Source: Lineus longissimus (Eukaryota; Nemertea; Pilidiophora; Heteronemertea; Lineidae). Taken from it: a stretch of 60,000 bases of DNA. The stretch spans positions 13,766,349 to 13,826,348 of the forward strand of contig NC_088318.1 of assembly GCF_910592395.1 (NCBI RefSeq), in the 5' to 3' direction. The translations under genes were made by a program, and so were the position numbers. Below are positions 40,913 to 51,500 of the stretch, piece after piece. Within the stretch, counting starts at the first letter, position 1; each line of letters starts with the position of its first letter. The notes below the pieces were generated by a model, which saw only the letters and a program-made list of their open reading frames with translations, did no database searches and was not told the origin of the DNA.

Positions 40913-41275
40913 CCTCCTATAAAGGACACTCTTACTGATGAATTCTGTCCTTAATAAGGAGGTGTCTTGATTACTGAGATCGAACTAAATGGAATTGGCC
41001 AGTTCATGGCCAAAATCAGTGTACTGGGCATCCTGCTAAGAGATGTGTCCGCATTCCATAAGCACCTTGGTGTTACACTTGATGAGTGTTTGGCTTTTAG
41101 CATGCATATCAACAATATTGTACTTGTTCTTTGTATACCATTGTAACCAGGGCTATTAATTCTTTCAGCCTAAGCCCTGGCAATTGTCTCAATATGTAAT
41201 TTTGTGTTTATTTGGATTTAATAAATAATAATAATAATAAAGAGGTGTATGCTAAGGGAGGTTAGAAAATAGCAG
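40913..41275. repeat. GAGAGGTGTC repeat interrupted by a LINE insertion
   Basis: The left part (40913 to about 41055) matches the repeat at 32030-32175. The right part resumes after the LINE tail with AAGAGGTGTATGCTAAGGGA (about 41240-41260). The joining words AAGAGATGTGT (left) and AAGAGGTGTAT (right) could be a slightly decayed target-site duplication. Confidence 0.5.
41053..41240 (+). mobile_element. 5'-truncated LINE 3' end with ATA tail
   Basis: In one frame (from about 41067) the sequence reads KHLGVTLDECLAFSMHINNI, which matches the conserved segment after the polymerase palm in non-LTR reverse transcriptases (the LGVxLDxxLxFxxHI pattern). A short untranslated region follows, then an (ATA)n tail at about 41221-41240. 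All of the endonuclease and most of the polymerase are missing, so the copy is dead. The pattern suits the CR1/L2/Jockey group, but the clade is not resolved. Confidence 0.65.
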
Positions 41276-41494
41276 AGACATCTCCTCATCATCACTGACA
41301 TGCCTGGAGATAGAATTGCCTTTCGGTCCATGACAAACTGACAGATGTCATATGCTAGCTGCCCCCTGGTGTTAGTCCGATGAACCAACCCTCCCTCATC
41401 TGTCCGTGGACCAGTGGACCCGAGGTAGAAAACTGCCTGTGACAAGAGGACAGCGCAGGTACTGTTCTGTGTAACATTGAAGAACACCAAGGTC

Positions 41495-41570
41495 CAAACG
41501 CGATTCGAACGCACGACCCTGAGGTTGACACGACAGGCGCTCTACCAACTGACTGAGCTAAAGGGATTTC
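41495..41570 (-). repeat. tRNA-derived SINE head, minus strand
   Basis: On the minus strand, TAGCTCAGTCAGTTGGTAGA (box A, ending near 41541) is followed by GCGTTCGAATCGCG (box B, about 41498-41511). The anticodon arm does not pair in the standard way (CCTGT against ACCTC) and no CCA-proximal acceptor pairing is seen, so this is a SINE head or tRNA pseudogene, not a functional tRNA. The body would extend toward lower coordinates, but its end was not defined. Confidence 0.6.
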
Positions 41571-42629
41571 TCTGCAAGCTCAGGCTTGTTGTAGTGTGTC
41601 CCTATTACATCCGTATCATAAGAGAAGTTGCACACCATCCCTTTCCAACTCGGACTCCGAGGTGATCCGCGTATGTCATCAGATGGTTTTGGATTCTCCC
41701 ATCCACCTCAACGAACTCGGTCATGAAAGCAACTCACTTGACAGCCTTGAAGTCATAAGCACCTTCCTACTCCCACTCAGTACATGATATGTCATATTGT
41801 GTCACTTTTTGAAAAGTCTATTTCATTTATCTGTTGTTGAAACGTGGCCCCTTAGTTGACAGAAGTGTCACATCGATTCATATGTCAGCTCTCTAAGTTT
41901 TCAGTGCAACATTAAGTTTTGGACGTCTCTACTTCTACTACTGCCATGAGTTTAACTCAGAGTTAGAGCGAGAATCGGGACATTAAGTGAAACTTCTCTA
42001 TAAATTAAAAGAACATATATATCACAGATTGGTTTGATAGAGACAATTTGGACAAATCTTGATCCGACTCAATAAATCTTTATTCTCCATCTAACAACTA
42101 CCACAACTTGGACATCTTCCGACAATCTTTCCGCCGGCCATAAACTTCAAACACGTCCGTTAAACTCAATCTTGGCATTGTGTTGGCGATCACACCTTTA
42201 TCTCGCCGAGCTAGGTAACGTGTGAGTGTGAACGATGCCCCATCGCATAGATAGGTCCCGGAGGAGACATCAGCTGCAGCCCATCCATCTTAAGTAAAGC
42301 GGCATATAAGTCTATCAACTCTCCTGCTCTAAGCACTGCAGCGGGTGCCTTCTGAGAATTGAGAACTTATTTTGATGCTGCTGATTACGTTGTTTATAAA
42401 CCTTGGGAATTAATTTGGGAATGAGGTTTTGTTTCCTGCTAGGTTTTATCCGTGGCCTAGGTGGTGACTGGCACACAAAGAGTCACAGCGTCCAAACATA
42501 GATCAAGTCAACGTTTTTCCTACACACAACAAGGTTAGGTGTCTGTTGAAATGACAGCAGCTGCTTGATACCTCAGAGTGCCTCTGTGGAGAGAAGTGAA
42601 ATAGTGACAGTTGTTGTGAAGCACTTTGG

Positions 42630-42690
42630 TTAAATCAGTGGTCGTGGAAGCACTTTATTAATAAGGTTTGGTTCAATACCTGGAACTGGC
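42630..42690 (+). repeat. Weak tRNA-like SINE remnant
   Basis: CAGTGGTCGTGGAAGC followed by GGTTTGGTTCAATACCTGG gives box A- and box B-like words at a short spacing. A 68-codon minus-strand frame (42630-42836) overlaps it. Its translation is protein-like in composition but matches nothing known to me. Confidence 0.25.
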
Positions 42691-43149
42691 GCGTTGGCAG
42701 TGGCCCAAGGATGCATCCCAAAATGGTCTGCAAGAGACGGAGGGTTAATGTGTGATTCAGTTGGTACTTCAAAGTTAGTGACATCACCAAAAGGACGCAT
42801 CTCCCCGATGACATTGCGAAGCCATTCACGCGTCATTAAGTCTTCAAGTTAATTACAATGTGTTGAAACTTGCCAAATGGACTAAAGAAAGCGGTTGCTT
42901 TGTGGCTGCATGGGAATGAAGAGCGTTTTTGCCTGATGTGTCATAGATCATGCACTATATGTGACCATTCCGCACGACTCGTATTGCCCTCCAGAAAATT
43001 AAAGAAACAGATTGTTACAAGGCATTTTGAAACATTTTTTTACCAATTTTCAACATTCAATTTTTGTACTTTGGCCATAGTTAACTTCCAAACCTAATGG
43101 AACACACGCAATCCTCATACTATGAAGGAACCACAAACCACAGGGCTGT

Positions 43150-43330
43150 GAGAGTGGTGTAGTGGCAACATCTGCACCTGGCACCTCTGAGGTCCCAGGT
43201 TCGATTCTGGTCAGTCCTGGTGCACACATGTGATAGAAGAGGTTACTCTCTTCAACAGCATGGGTTTCCTCCGGGATCTTCAGTTTCCCCCTACCGAAAT
43301 TACAATCGCCCTATATTGTTTATAGAGCTA
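43150..43330 (+). repeat. tRNA-derived SINE
   Basis: AGTGGTGTAGTGGCAACA (about 43153-43170) and CCAGGTTCGATTCTGG (about 43195-43210) are clear box A and box B words. The body contains GGTTTCCTCCGGGATCTTCAG (split here as GGTTTCCTCC and GGGATCTTCAG, about 43264-43284), a wording common in invertebrate tRNA-SINE bodies. No A-rich tail is obvious. Strand is given by the boxes. Confidence 0.6.
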
Positions 43331-45285
43331 ATGATGTCCTTAAGTTGTGACTCTGTTCTCAAACTCAATATTTTGTAGGAACCACACCTTTAACATGTAC
43401 CCTGATCGCTTGATTCTGGTGCAATCACCATCAAATCTCAAAATGAGTAATTCCTTAATTGGGGCGCAGGATTCACGAAGCCTCAAAGAGTGACATTTCC
43501 ACGGATTCAGCGGAGTAATTTCATTCACGAATTACTAGGACACTACACAACGGTAGAAACTCATTAGAAAGAGCAGCAGCAAACTGATGCTTTCTGATTG
43601 GGTGATTCATACGCGGATCCGCTGCAGTTGTAGCAACGTTGATCCCCTCTGTAACGACGCTGTACCTCCTGGTGCCAGGTTAATTCGATTGTTGCCCCGA
43701 CTATTTGATGTCTGTTTCTGAAACGGCATTAAACGCGTCACAAGACATTCCGTCGTGACTCATGCGTAATGTCTCTGGGACATGTTACGTAATTGTCTCT
43801 CCCTGTGCTTCTTCGTGTTTGATATTGGAATTTACTCCTGTCGCGGCTAAATTAATGAATTCTAAATGACACTCTGTGTCGTGTAATAGCCTCTTGGGTG
43901 TGGGTTAGGGTGTCAAGGCGCTCATCTGAGTCCAATCTTGTCATTTGGTGTATTTTTCTGAGAGCGCATCACGAGCGTGCGGCGTGTTTTCTCATCGTCT
44001 GGTCGTTATTCACCGCCAAATGAGCCACTTGAAACAGATGGAGGAGTTTGGGATGCGGCGGTGATAAGAGCAACACTTCTGAGATGCGCAAAGCAGCCAA
44101 TTTCCTTCCCAAGATGCACTTCAGTGTTTTAGTTTCCTGCGATCGAATTCATGATTCAAACTGAGCAGTCATACGACTTTTCTAATTGGTGGGGAATAGT
44201 CTTTATTGTGAAGCTAGGATAGCAAAGAAGATGTTTTTGGGATACCAGCATGTCACAATGTCCTCAAGAGGTAACACAAAAGAAGGAGAAACTTCAAAGT
44301 GAGACCCTCAGAACTGGGTGTTCATTTGATTGTTAAAGAGGAGCAGGCATGAGCTAGGTGGTCGAATTAGGGGTCTTCATGAAACATGCACAGTTTGGGA
44401 CTGTATGGAATATTCACTGTTAGGGGAAATCATATTTATTTCAGCAATGAATATATTTCTTGTACAAGCATGAATAGTTTTGATGTACTGTGAAAAAGTA
44501 GAGACCCCTATTGGCAACTGAGTGCAACCCAATAAAACCAACCTGACTCCTGCCTATAGTCTCCCGTTAATATTGATGAGCATGGGAACTCCACATACAA
44601 TACCAAATACACCATTATCTCACATCTTGGGATGAGTGAGGCATTCCCACAGACCTATAAGAAATCCATTATTTATCGTTTATAACCAATAGCTAGGGTG
44701 ACTTCTGCATTGGGTTGATATTTAGATTTTAATGTAATTTTCGATCATCCAGAGTACTATAATTAGTATCAAGAGTTAGAGATTACGGAATTCAAAACCG
44801 GATCTACGGAATTGATACCGAGCATCATTTTGGGTGAAAGAGGGGGCTGCTTTTGGCAGTAGTGTGACATTTCAAACCATTGGCTTCCCGCCTGTCATAT
44901 CCAAACTACAATCACTAACCTGATACAACTCAACAAAAAACAACAGGAACGTTTCCCCAAGATAAGTGTTGCCATCCATGTTCGACAAATGCGCTTGTGC
45001 CCGAACGGAATAAATCATTTGGCAAACGTCAGAATACAGGTGTGAATATCACCTGCGTATTGATTGGTTATAAGAATCGTTTGATTAATGGGCGATGGGC
45101 GATCGCCAGGGCCGTGACTCGTGACCGATGTGTCAGAATGGTGGCAGGTGAACATGTGCTCACGGAATGATTAGCGCGCTACAGATATCTAACGACTTGC
45201 TGGCTGGTTGTCGATATGTAACTGTTGTCTCAAGGAGGTAACTCCTTCTGATCTGCTGATACTTCGTAGAGGGTTGGACATGAGC
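43331..45285. other. Intronic stretch with nothing recognised
   Basis: This is unique sequence with short frames only. GCCTATAGTCTCCCGTTAAT at about 44553 recurs in near-identical form at about 54357, hinting at a further low-copy dispersed repeat. Confidence 0.4.
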
Positions 45286-45690
45286 TGCGCTTACACCACG
45301 AAATATTGGTGGACCAATTGCACTTACACCACCACATTGCCGCGACAAATTGGTTCGGCAATCCATTGCCGATACAAATTGCCGAACGAATTTGTCCCAC
45401 CAAGCTTGATGGTCCAAATTCGCCCGGCTTGTTAAAAGCTCGGCTTTGTCGTGGTGTACGCGCAAATGGATCGGCAATTAGCTAGTTAGATGGTTCGGCT
45501 CCAGGCGGCGCTTTCGAAATGGCGCTTTCTGCCAAGGCTTTCCGCGTTCTGCTTATTGTTTGCGTGCCATCTGTAGCCGGATTTTATAACTAGCTGCAGC
45601 GCTGGTGTAAGCGCTTGGTGGATTTTCGATGGTGCGGCATTGGTTCCCGAACCAAGATTGGTGGTCCATTTTCAGGTGGTGTAAGTACGG
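45286..45690. mobile_element. Foldback element with repeated CTTACACCAC words
   Basis: CTTACACCAC occurs at 45290 and 45323. Its inverse GGTGTAAG occurs at 45604 and 45678, and a variant GTGGTGTACG lies at 45451. Outer segments also share TTGGTGGACCA and TTGGTGGTCCA. The interior holds a further inverted pair, ATTGGTTCGGCAAT and ATTGCCGAACGAAT (about 45350-45390). GC content is higher than in the flanks. Subterminal inverted words without a coding region suggest a non-autonomous DNA transposon. I could not fix exact termini or a target-site duplication. Confidence 0.5.
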
Positions 45691-46191
45691 CTATGGTCTG
45701 ATGGTAAAGGAGATGGATTCATATGAGAGGGGGAGATATTTTTTAATGGGCTTCAGAAACAATCGGGGAGGGAGGCTTAGAAAATTGCTTCAGGATTTGC
45801 AAAAAGTGCCTTTCAGGAATTGGGATGGGTGGTTTTTGATAACAGGAAGCCGAGACAGGTACCCCTCTCCCCCTGCCCCTGATAATTGTGTGTTCAATAC
45901 CTGCTGCTGACACATCCTATGTGATCTTGAGCAAGTCACCTCACTTGAAGAGCCACGTCCTTTGAAAAAGACCTATCCCGGAGATTCTTTTTACCTGATA
46001 CCTTTTCCAGGGCAGAAGAAGAGCGAGTGGGCCCAACTTGTGACAGCTTCCTACTCCCCAACTCAAGCAACAACCTCCTATACTCTACCAGTTGCCCCAA
46101 TCGGCACCTAACTGTAGTCCCATCAAAAAACGCTTGTTGCTAATATTTTGCTTGTATTTTACTTAATATGTTGTTGTTTCTTGTTTTGCAG
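45691..46191. other. End of the giant intron, with possible SINE body
   Basis: GTGTTCAATACCTGCTGCTG and the words GAGCAAGTCACCTCACTT (about 45887-45945) resemble a box B followed by a SINE body, but no box A could be placed with confidence. The final 40 bases are the pyrimidine-rich acceptor tract of the third CUB exon. Confidence 0.35.
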
Positions 46192-46253
46192 GACGGATGG
46201 GGAGGGAGAAAAAGGGAGAGGATTCAAGCTTATTATTACAGCATTTAGTGATG
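46192..46253 (+). CDS. CUB-domain protein, exon c (end of the CUB domain)
   Basis: This 62-base exon lies after TTGTTTTGCAG and before GTGAGT. It enters in phase 2, its first G completing the Arg codon begun at 9918, and leaves in phase 1. It reads TDGEGEKGRGFKLIITAFSD (residues 115-134), which supplies the canonical C-terminal CUB strands GRGFxLIITAF. The match to the expected domain end is what ties it to exons 36 kb upstream. The trailing phase 1 base begins a Gly codon, so coding continues in an exon I could not find in the remaining sequence. Confidence 0.88.
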
Positions 46254-47731
46254 GTGAGTTGATTTCTCATTTCTTTCAATGTATGTTGCCAGTTACTTTC
46301 AGATAGAATTTGCTCCTGGGTTTGGTTCCAAAAGGGTTGTGTTACTGATAGCAATCATACAAGACTATGTGGCTCTAATTCACTGGAGACGCCCCATATA
46401 CCATGATGTGTGAATGCAATTTAATCAAATTCATCTCGAAGAATTTCCCCAGGGATACCACCACACGCAAAATTTGAGAAAAAATATTTTTAACTATGGT
46501 CTCATTTTTAAAGAATAATGAAAGTAAATTAATGGAGAATCCATCAGACAATGATAGTGTAGCAAAAATAAAGCTTCAATATTCTGCATCTCTTCCAAAT
46601 CAGCAGATGCTTCAAGCCTGTTTCTGGTGGTAACAGATCAATGTGTAACAGCTGATACTTTGGGAAACATCTTGTTATTTTGTAAAAATGTAAATTTTGG
46701 TTGTCTGTCTTTAAAAATGTAATGGCAGTGTGAAAGTGGGTACAGCTTACAAAGAAGGAATGATACCACAGGTGCGTGAAGGTCCAGAATCAATCCATCA
46801 ATCAATAGTTCAATTACCATACCTAAACAGTCAATCAATTAAAATACCACCCAAACTGACAACACAATCATCAAAGGTCAAAGCTTTCGTATTGTCATTC
46901 ACTTATCAACCAAATAATTCCTCATCATTATACATTAGGTACTTAACCCTTATTTTCTTCCCAATAATGCACCCAAAGTATGCCTCTGCATATTATGCAC
47001 CAATATCTCCCTATTCTCTTGTCCTAATCAGCTAAATTAGTGTCCAAATAATTTCTTACCAAACGGTACTTAGGCCATATTTTCATCCATATTACGCAGC
47101 CGAAAATGTCCCTGCATGCCAATTTCTGCATATGTCCATTGCTAATCAACAAGTGACATTACCTGTCATTCTCGACCCGCAAAAAAATACAAAAAAACAA
47201 AAAAATATCGCTTTAGACTCGCATTAGTGGCTAATGCACCCTAAGTGGATGGCAGTATTCCCTTTTATCGGGATACGCTAAAGATAACGATAATTTCTAG
47301 CAAAGTAATAAGACAAAAACTAATCGGCCTAGTATTGTGGTAACCTTTAAGTAAATAAGCTTGCGATACAGCAGTAGAAATGGATCTGTAGTCACATGCT
47401 TTTTAAGCATAGTGGATATGCCTAGAAGCAATTATGTTTACATGTTTTCTGATATCAGGTAAATGTATTTTGCCAACCCCACCCCTAAAACCAAAAAAGA
47501 ATCGGTGTTAAGCTCAACAATCAAGGGCGCTGCAAATACTTTGTATGTTTTTACAATTGTACCGTCAAACACGATACAGTGTGTGTGTGTGTAACAGAAG
47601 ACAATACTTTCATCTCGGATGTCAATATTCCCTGGTTGATTCAATAAGTTGTCGATAACACTGCACTCTGTCAACTAGCAACTTTCTTCACAACCTATAT
47701 TTTCATATCATGGGTTGAAAGTCGATAATCT

Positions 47732-48532
47732 GTTGATATCAAAAGGTCAGAGCATACACTATAATTCAGTTGATATCAACAGGCCAGAGCATACAAGTAT
47801 ACACTATAATTCAGTTGATATCAACAGGCCAGAGCATACAAGTATACACTATAATTCAGTTGATATCAACAGGCCAGAGCATACAAGTATACACTATAAT
47901 TCAGTTGATATCAACAGGCCAGAGCATACAAGTATACACTATAATTCAGTTGATATCAACAGGCCAGAGCATACAAGTATACACTATAATTCAGTTGATA
48001 TCAACAGGCCAGAGCATACAAGTATACACTATAATTCAGTTGATATCAACAGGCCAGAGCATACAAGTATACACTATAATTCAGTTGATATCAACAGGTC
48101 AGAGCATACAAGCATACACTATAATTCAGTTGATATCAACAGGTCAGAGCATACAAGCATACACTATAATTCAGTTGATATCAACAGGTCAGAGCATACA
48201 AGTATACACTATAATTCAGTTGATATCAACAGGTCAGAGCATACAAGTATACACTATAATTCAGTTGATATCAACAGGCCAGAGCATACCAGTATACACT
48301 ATAATTCAGTTGATATCAACAGGTCAGAGCATACCAGTATACACTATAATTCAGTTGATATCAACAGGCCAGAGCATACCAGTATACACTATAATTCAGT
48401 TGATATCAACAGGCCAGAGCATACCAGTATACACTATAATTCAGTTGATATCAACAGGCCAGAGCATACAAGTATACACTATAATTCAGTTGATATTAAC
48501 AGGCCAGAGCATACCAGTATACACTATAATTC
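47732..48532. repeat. Minisatellite of 45-bp units, each with a 12-bp palindrome
   Basis: GTTGATATCAAC, a perfect 12-bp palindrome, recurs every 45 bp from 47769 to 48489, giving 17 units (the last reads GTTGATATTAAC). A shorter degenerate unit at 47732 lies 37 bp before the first. Each unit also holds the inner palindrome GTATAC. Variation is confined mainly to two places, AGG(C/T)CAGAG and CATAC(A/C)AG(T/C). Because 45 is divisible by three and two frames lack stops, open frames of 316 and 264 codons run through the array. I read these as a consequence of the repeat. Confidence 0.95.
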
Positions 48533-51500
48533 ATCACAGTTCAAAATGTTGTTCATCTTCTTGATGTCCTCCCTGTATTTATATATATTTGTATTCCTCC
48601 CTGTATTTCCTATACATTTAGTCCACCATGTACGTCTGAACAGCTGTTGCAATAGGATTTTGTAGCAGGGCATATAATAGGATATGGCAGTCGAAGTCAT
48701 GTTCCATCAAACTTTAATCATTTTATCAATTTGCCGCTGAAATAGCGCCATCCTGCACTTTCCTGAGGAGATTGAAACTCAGGTTGTCATGGTAATGCGT
48801 ACACGATACAGCCATGTTCACCTGTGTCGTCAGTGGGCATGATTACGATTCATCGTTTGAGGGAAATAGAGGATAACATCACTTTCTTGCTGGAGTTTTG
48901 CTTTCATCAGCTTGAAAAACTGTCACCAAATTCTTCGTATTTCATGTCGATGCTTGCGAGCTGAAAACTTTAGAGGAAACGGAGAGAAAAAATGTCAGAA
49001 GAATCAAAACTGATAGCTAATTGTGTTTGATTGTTGATTTTGTGGAATTTTTTACAATGAAAAACGACAACAAATATTAGCTCATAGTATATGGTACTCT
49101 GGAGAGATCTCATTGCTAAGGGGTTAAACCAGGAGTCTGAGGAAGTAGGGTGAACCCCTCTTTCAACCTTTCAACCTTTCAAAGATGTTTACAAATGGGG
49201 TGGGGGAGGTGTATAAAAAGAGGAAGACACATTCTGCTAGCTAAACGGTAAGATATTTTCACTTTTGCAAGACATTATGGGTAGCCCTGATACTTCAACA
49301 AAACACAGCCATAGCATGTTAGCAAGTCTATCTCCTTGCTGGCAATGGAGCCTCGTCAAAGATGAAAAGGGGTAAAACTTTGGTCTGGCATTCCTTGTCA
49401 AATACCACACTATCAACGCCAGTGTCACAGCGTGATAGCAAGGCATATATTCTTCATTCATACGCAGCATACACGCAATAATGATTTCCGATGTCAATTC
49501 TATAATATCAGATGTGGACACCTTGTCGTTCGACATGTGCTGGCCATTATGTGACGCACTCGAGTGACATGGAAACATCTGATATGTAGTAGAAGATTTT
49601 TCAACGATCCATATTTTTCTTGCCATGAATCGATTCACGGAAGAGGACACGCAACATGCTTTTTATCCTGAGTTCCGCATCTTGATGATAGGAAATGTGG
49701 CTATGGTGAAATTCTACTTGAAAAAGTGCTCATGTTGTATCAATCAGTACTTCCAACATTTCTGAGCTGTTTAAGGTATTGCAAATAGGGTGCCCCACAA
49801 ACCAGTGATTCTCATTGCGGCAACAATAATTGCTGTGATCAGCAAGAAAAATCGCCCATCTGCGGCTAAGGCTGTCAGTTGCTCGGTTTGTCTTTGATTG
49901 TCGGTCGCAGTGATAACCAATTCTAGTCGCAGGCACCAGGCCTTGTGTGTGCGTGACAGAAGAAGACGGTTGGTAGAAAGTAAGAAGAAAAATAGAAAGA
50001 GAAGATAGGATGCGTTTGCTAAGAAACCTTGATGAGCGTGATGCCATCAAGATAATGATGCTTTCGTTACTGCTTTCCTCTTTCAGCAACATAACTAATG
50101 GAACTTCATGATCAACACGTTTCATCGGAACGCCTCTGTCATGTAACGGCACGAACACCATTATAGCCTTTTAATCTACCGCCTAATGGCGATGTGATAC
50201 GTTTTTTCGCAAATGGAGTCGGCGTGCTCGAAACATGGGCAACAGGCGACCAGGAAGTCGGGCGATCTCTTCAGGGCTTCATAATGCACAAATCCCCAAT
50301 TAACGCAGACCGCGCTCCAAACCGCGCCGAGCATTGATGACCATTGAAATAATAATCTGTCCGTGGAATCAGGGCATAATTGATAGTTGCCATGGTAACA
50401 TAACATCTTCGAGATGGCAAAGTGATAAGTAGTATAGGGCCGCGACCAGTTGGCTGTAACCACTCTTCTTCCCCTTCCCCTTTCTACCCCTTGATAAACC
50501 CAATCTGTGCCTAATCACCGATGCTGTCACATGTTACATGTTATGACCCTTCATCAGAAGGTCATCAGAACCCTCTCGACACTTGTTAGAATTCGTAATA
50601 GGGACCTGTGGCATTTTCAATTCACGCTTATAAAACCTTGTAGCAGCCAAAATTACTTGATGAAGCCAGAGCTTAGTCTAATGATTAAGATGTTGTAAAG
50701 TTATAATACGTATCGGCTGAGATGTCAGAGAGCGAGAGGGCACACAGCAGACTCAATCGAAGTGGGAAGCAGGAAGAGCTTGTGACGGACGAGTCCTCCT
50801 TTGCTGAAAAGGACAGTTTAGTCCTGAATCTATTAGTAGTCCATTCGGCAGTCGATCCCTCAACTTTTGGGTCATGAGCCAGGCAATCACTGATTCCCCC
50901 TGCCATGCCCGCAACGAACTCTCGCACAGGCAAACACAAAGGAAAACAGTGAAATCATGGTCAGATGTCAACTTATCTTCAAGACCTAAAACCTCTACTA
51001 ATTCCGTCAAACTGATAAGCATTTTCATCATTTGTGGGATTAATAGTTAAAGGAGGCTTTAAGCGGTCTGTCTTGTCTGTGGGATTTGCTCCGGCAAAGT
51101 CAACTGATCCGTTGGAAAATAAGGAATCGTCAATAGTAATCGTAAATGTTTCTTATAAGGTTGGCGTATTAACTTGACTCTTGCGGTGAACTTAAACGAT
51201 TTAGGGGAATGTGAAGTTGAGGATTTGAAACAGGCTGGTACATTGTAGATCGTTTTGATGCTGCCAGTTGGTTTCGGGGTAGTAATTGCCAACGTGTTGT
51301 TTTCCATCGTTTTGGAGGCAATCAATCAGTATCTGCTAAAAATTCAACCCTAAAGCATAATCATTAAATTTCAGTAGCAAACGCAGAATTTAGTCTGCCT
51401 CCCAGTGAACTTGAACAAAATTTGACAAATTTTAGCTTTGCCTTCATTTCATAGTTGCTGTTGATGGTTGATTAGTAATAGTCATTAGAATCGATACTGT

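Larger units (their letters stand above)
9919..46191 (+). other. Giant intron of the CUB gene, about 36.3 kb, phase 2
   Basis: The donor is GTAAGT at 9919 and the acceptor is the TTGTTTTGCAG tract ending at 46191. The split codon rejoins as AG plus G (Arg), and the CUB pattern continues without gap, so no coding exon of this transcript need lie between. The content is mostly unique AT-leaning sequence with repeats listed separately. I found no convincing nested gene. Alternative exons or non-coding RNAs cannot be excluded by eye. Confidence 0.85.

Noticed and set aside
41495-41570. Functional tRNA gene on the minus strand
   Set aside because: Box A and box B are good, but the anticodon and acceptor arms do not pair.
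42630-42836. 68-codon minus-strand frame with protein-like composition
   Set aside because: It matches no family known to me, has a stop just upstream of its Met, and overlaps a likely SINE remnant.
47732-48532. CRISPR-like regular array
   Set aside because: The whole 45-bp period repeats with no unique spacers, and the setting is an animal genome with spliced exons.
47770-48564. 264-codon plus-strand frame as a gene
   Set aside because: It is the second open frame of the same 45-bp array and begins inside the repeat.
49237-50161. Two minus-strand frames of 137 and 143 codons
   Set aside because: There is no domain, signal peptide or splice support, and their length is only slightly above background.
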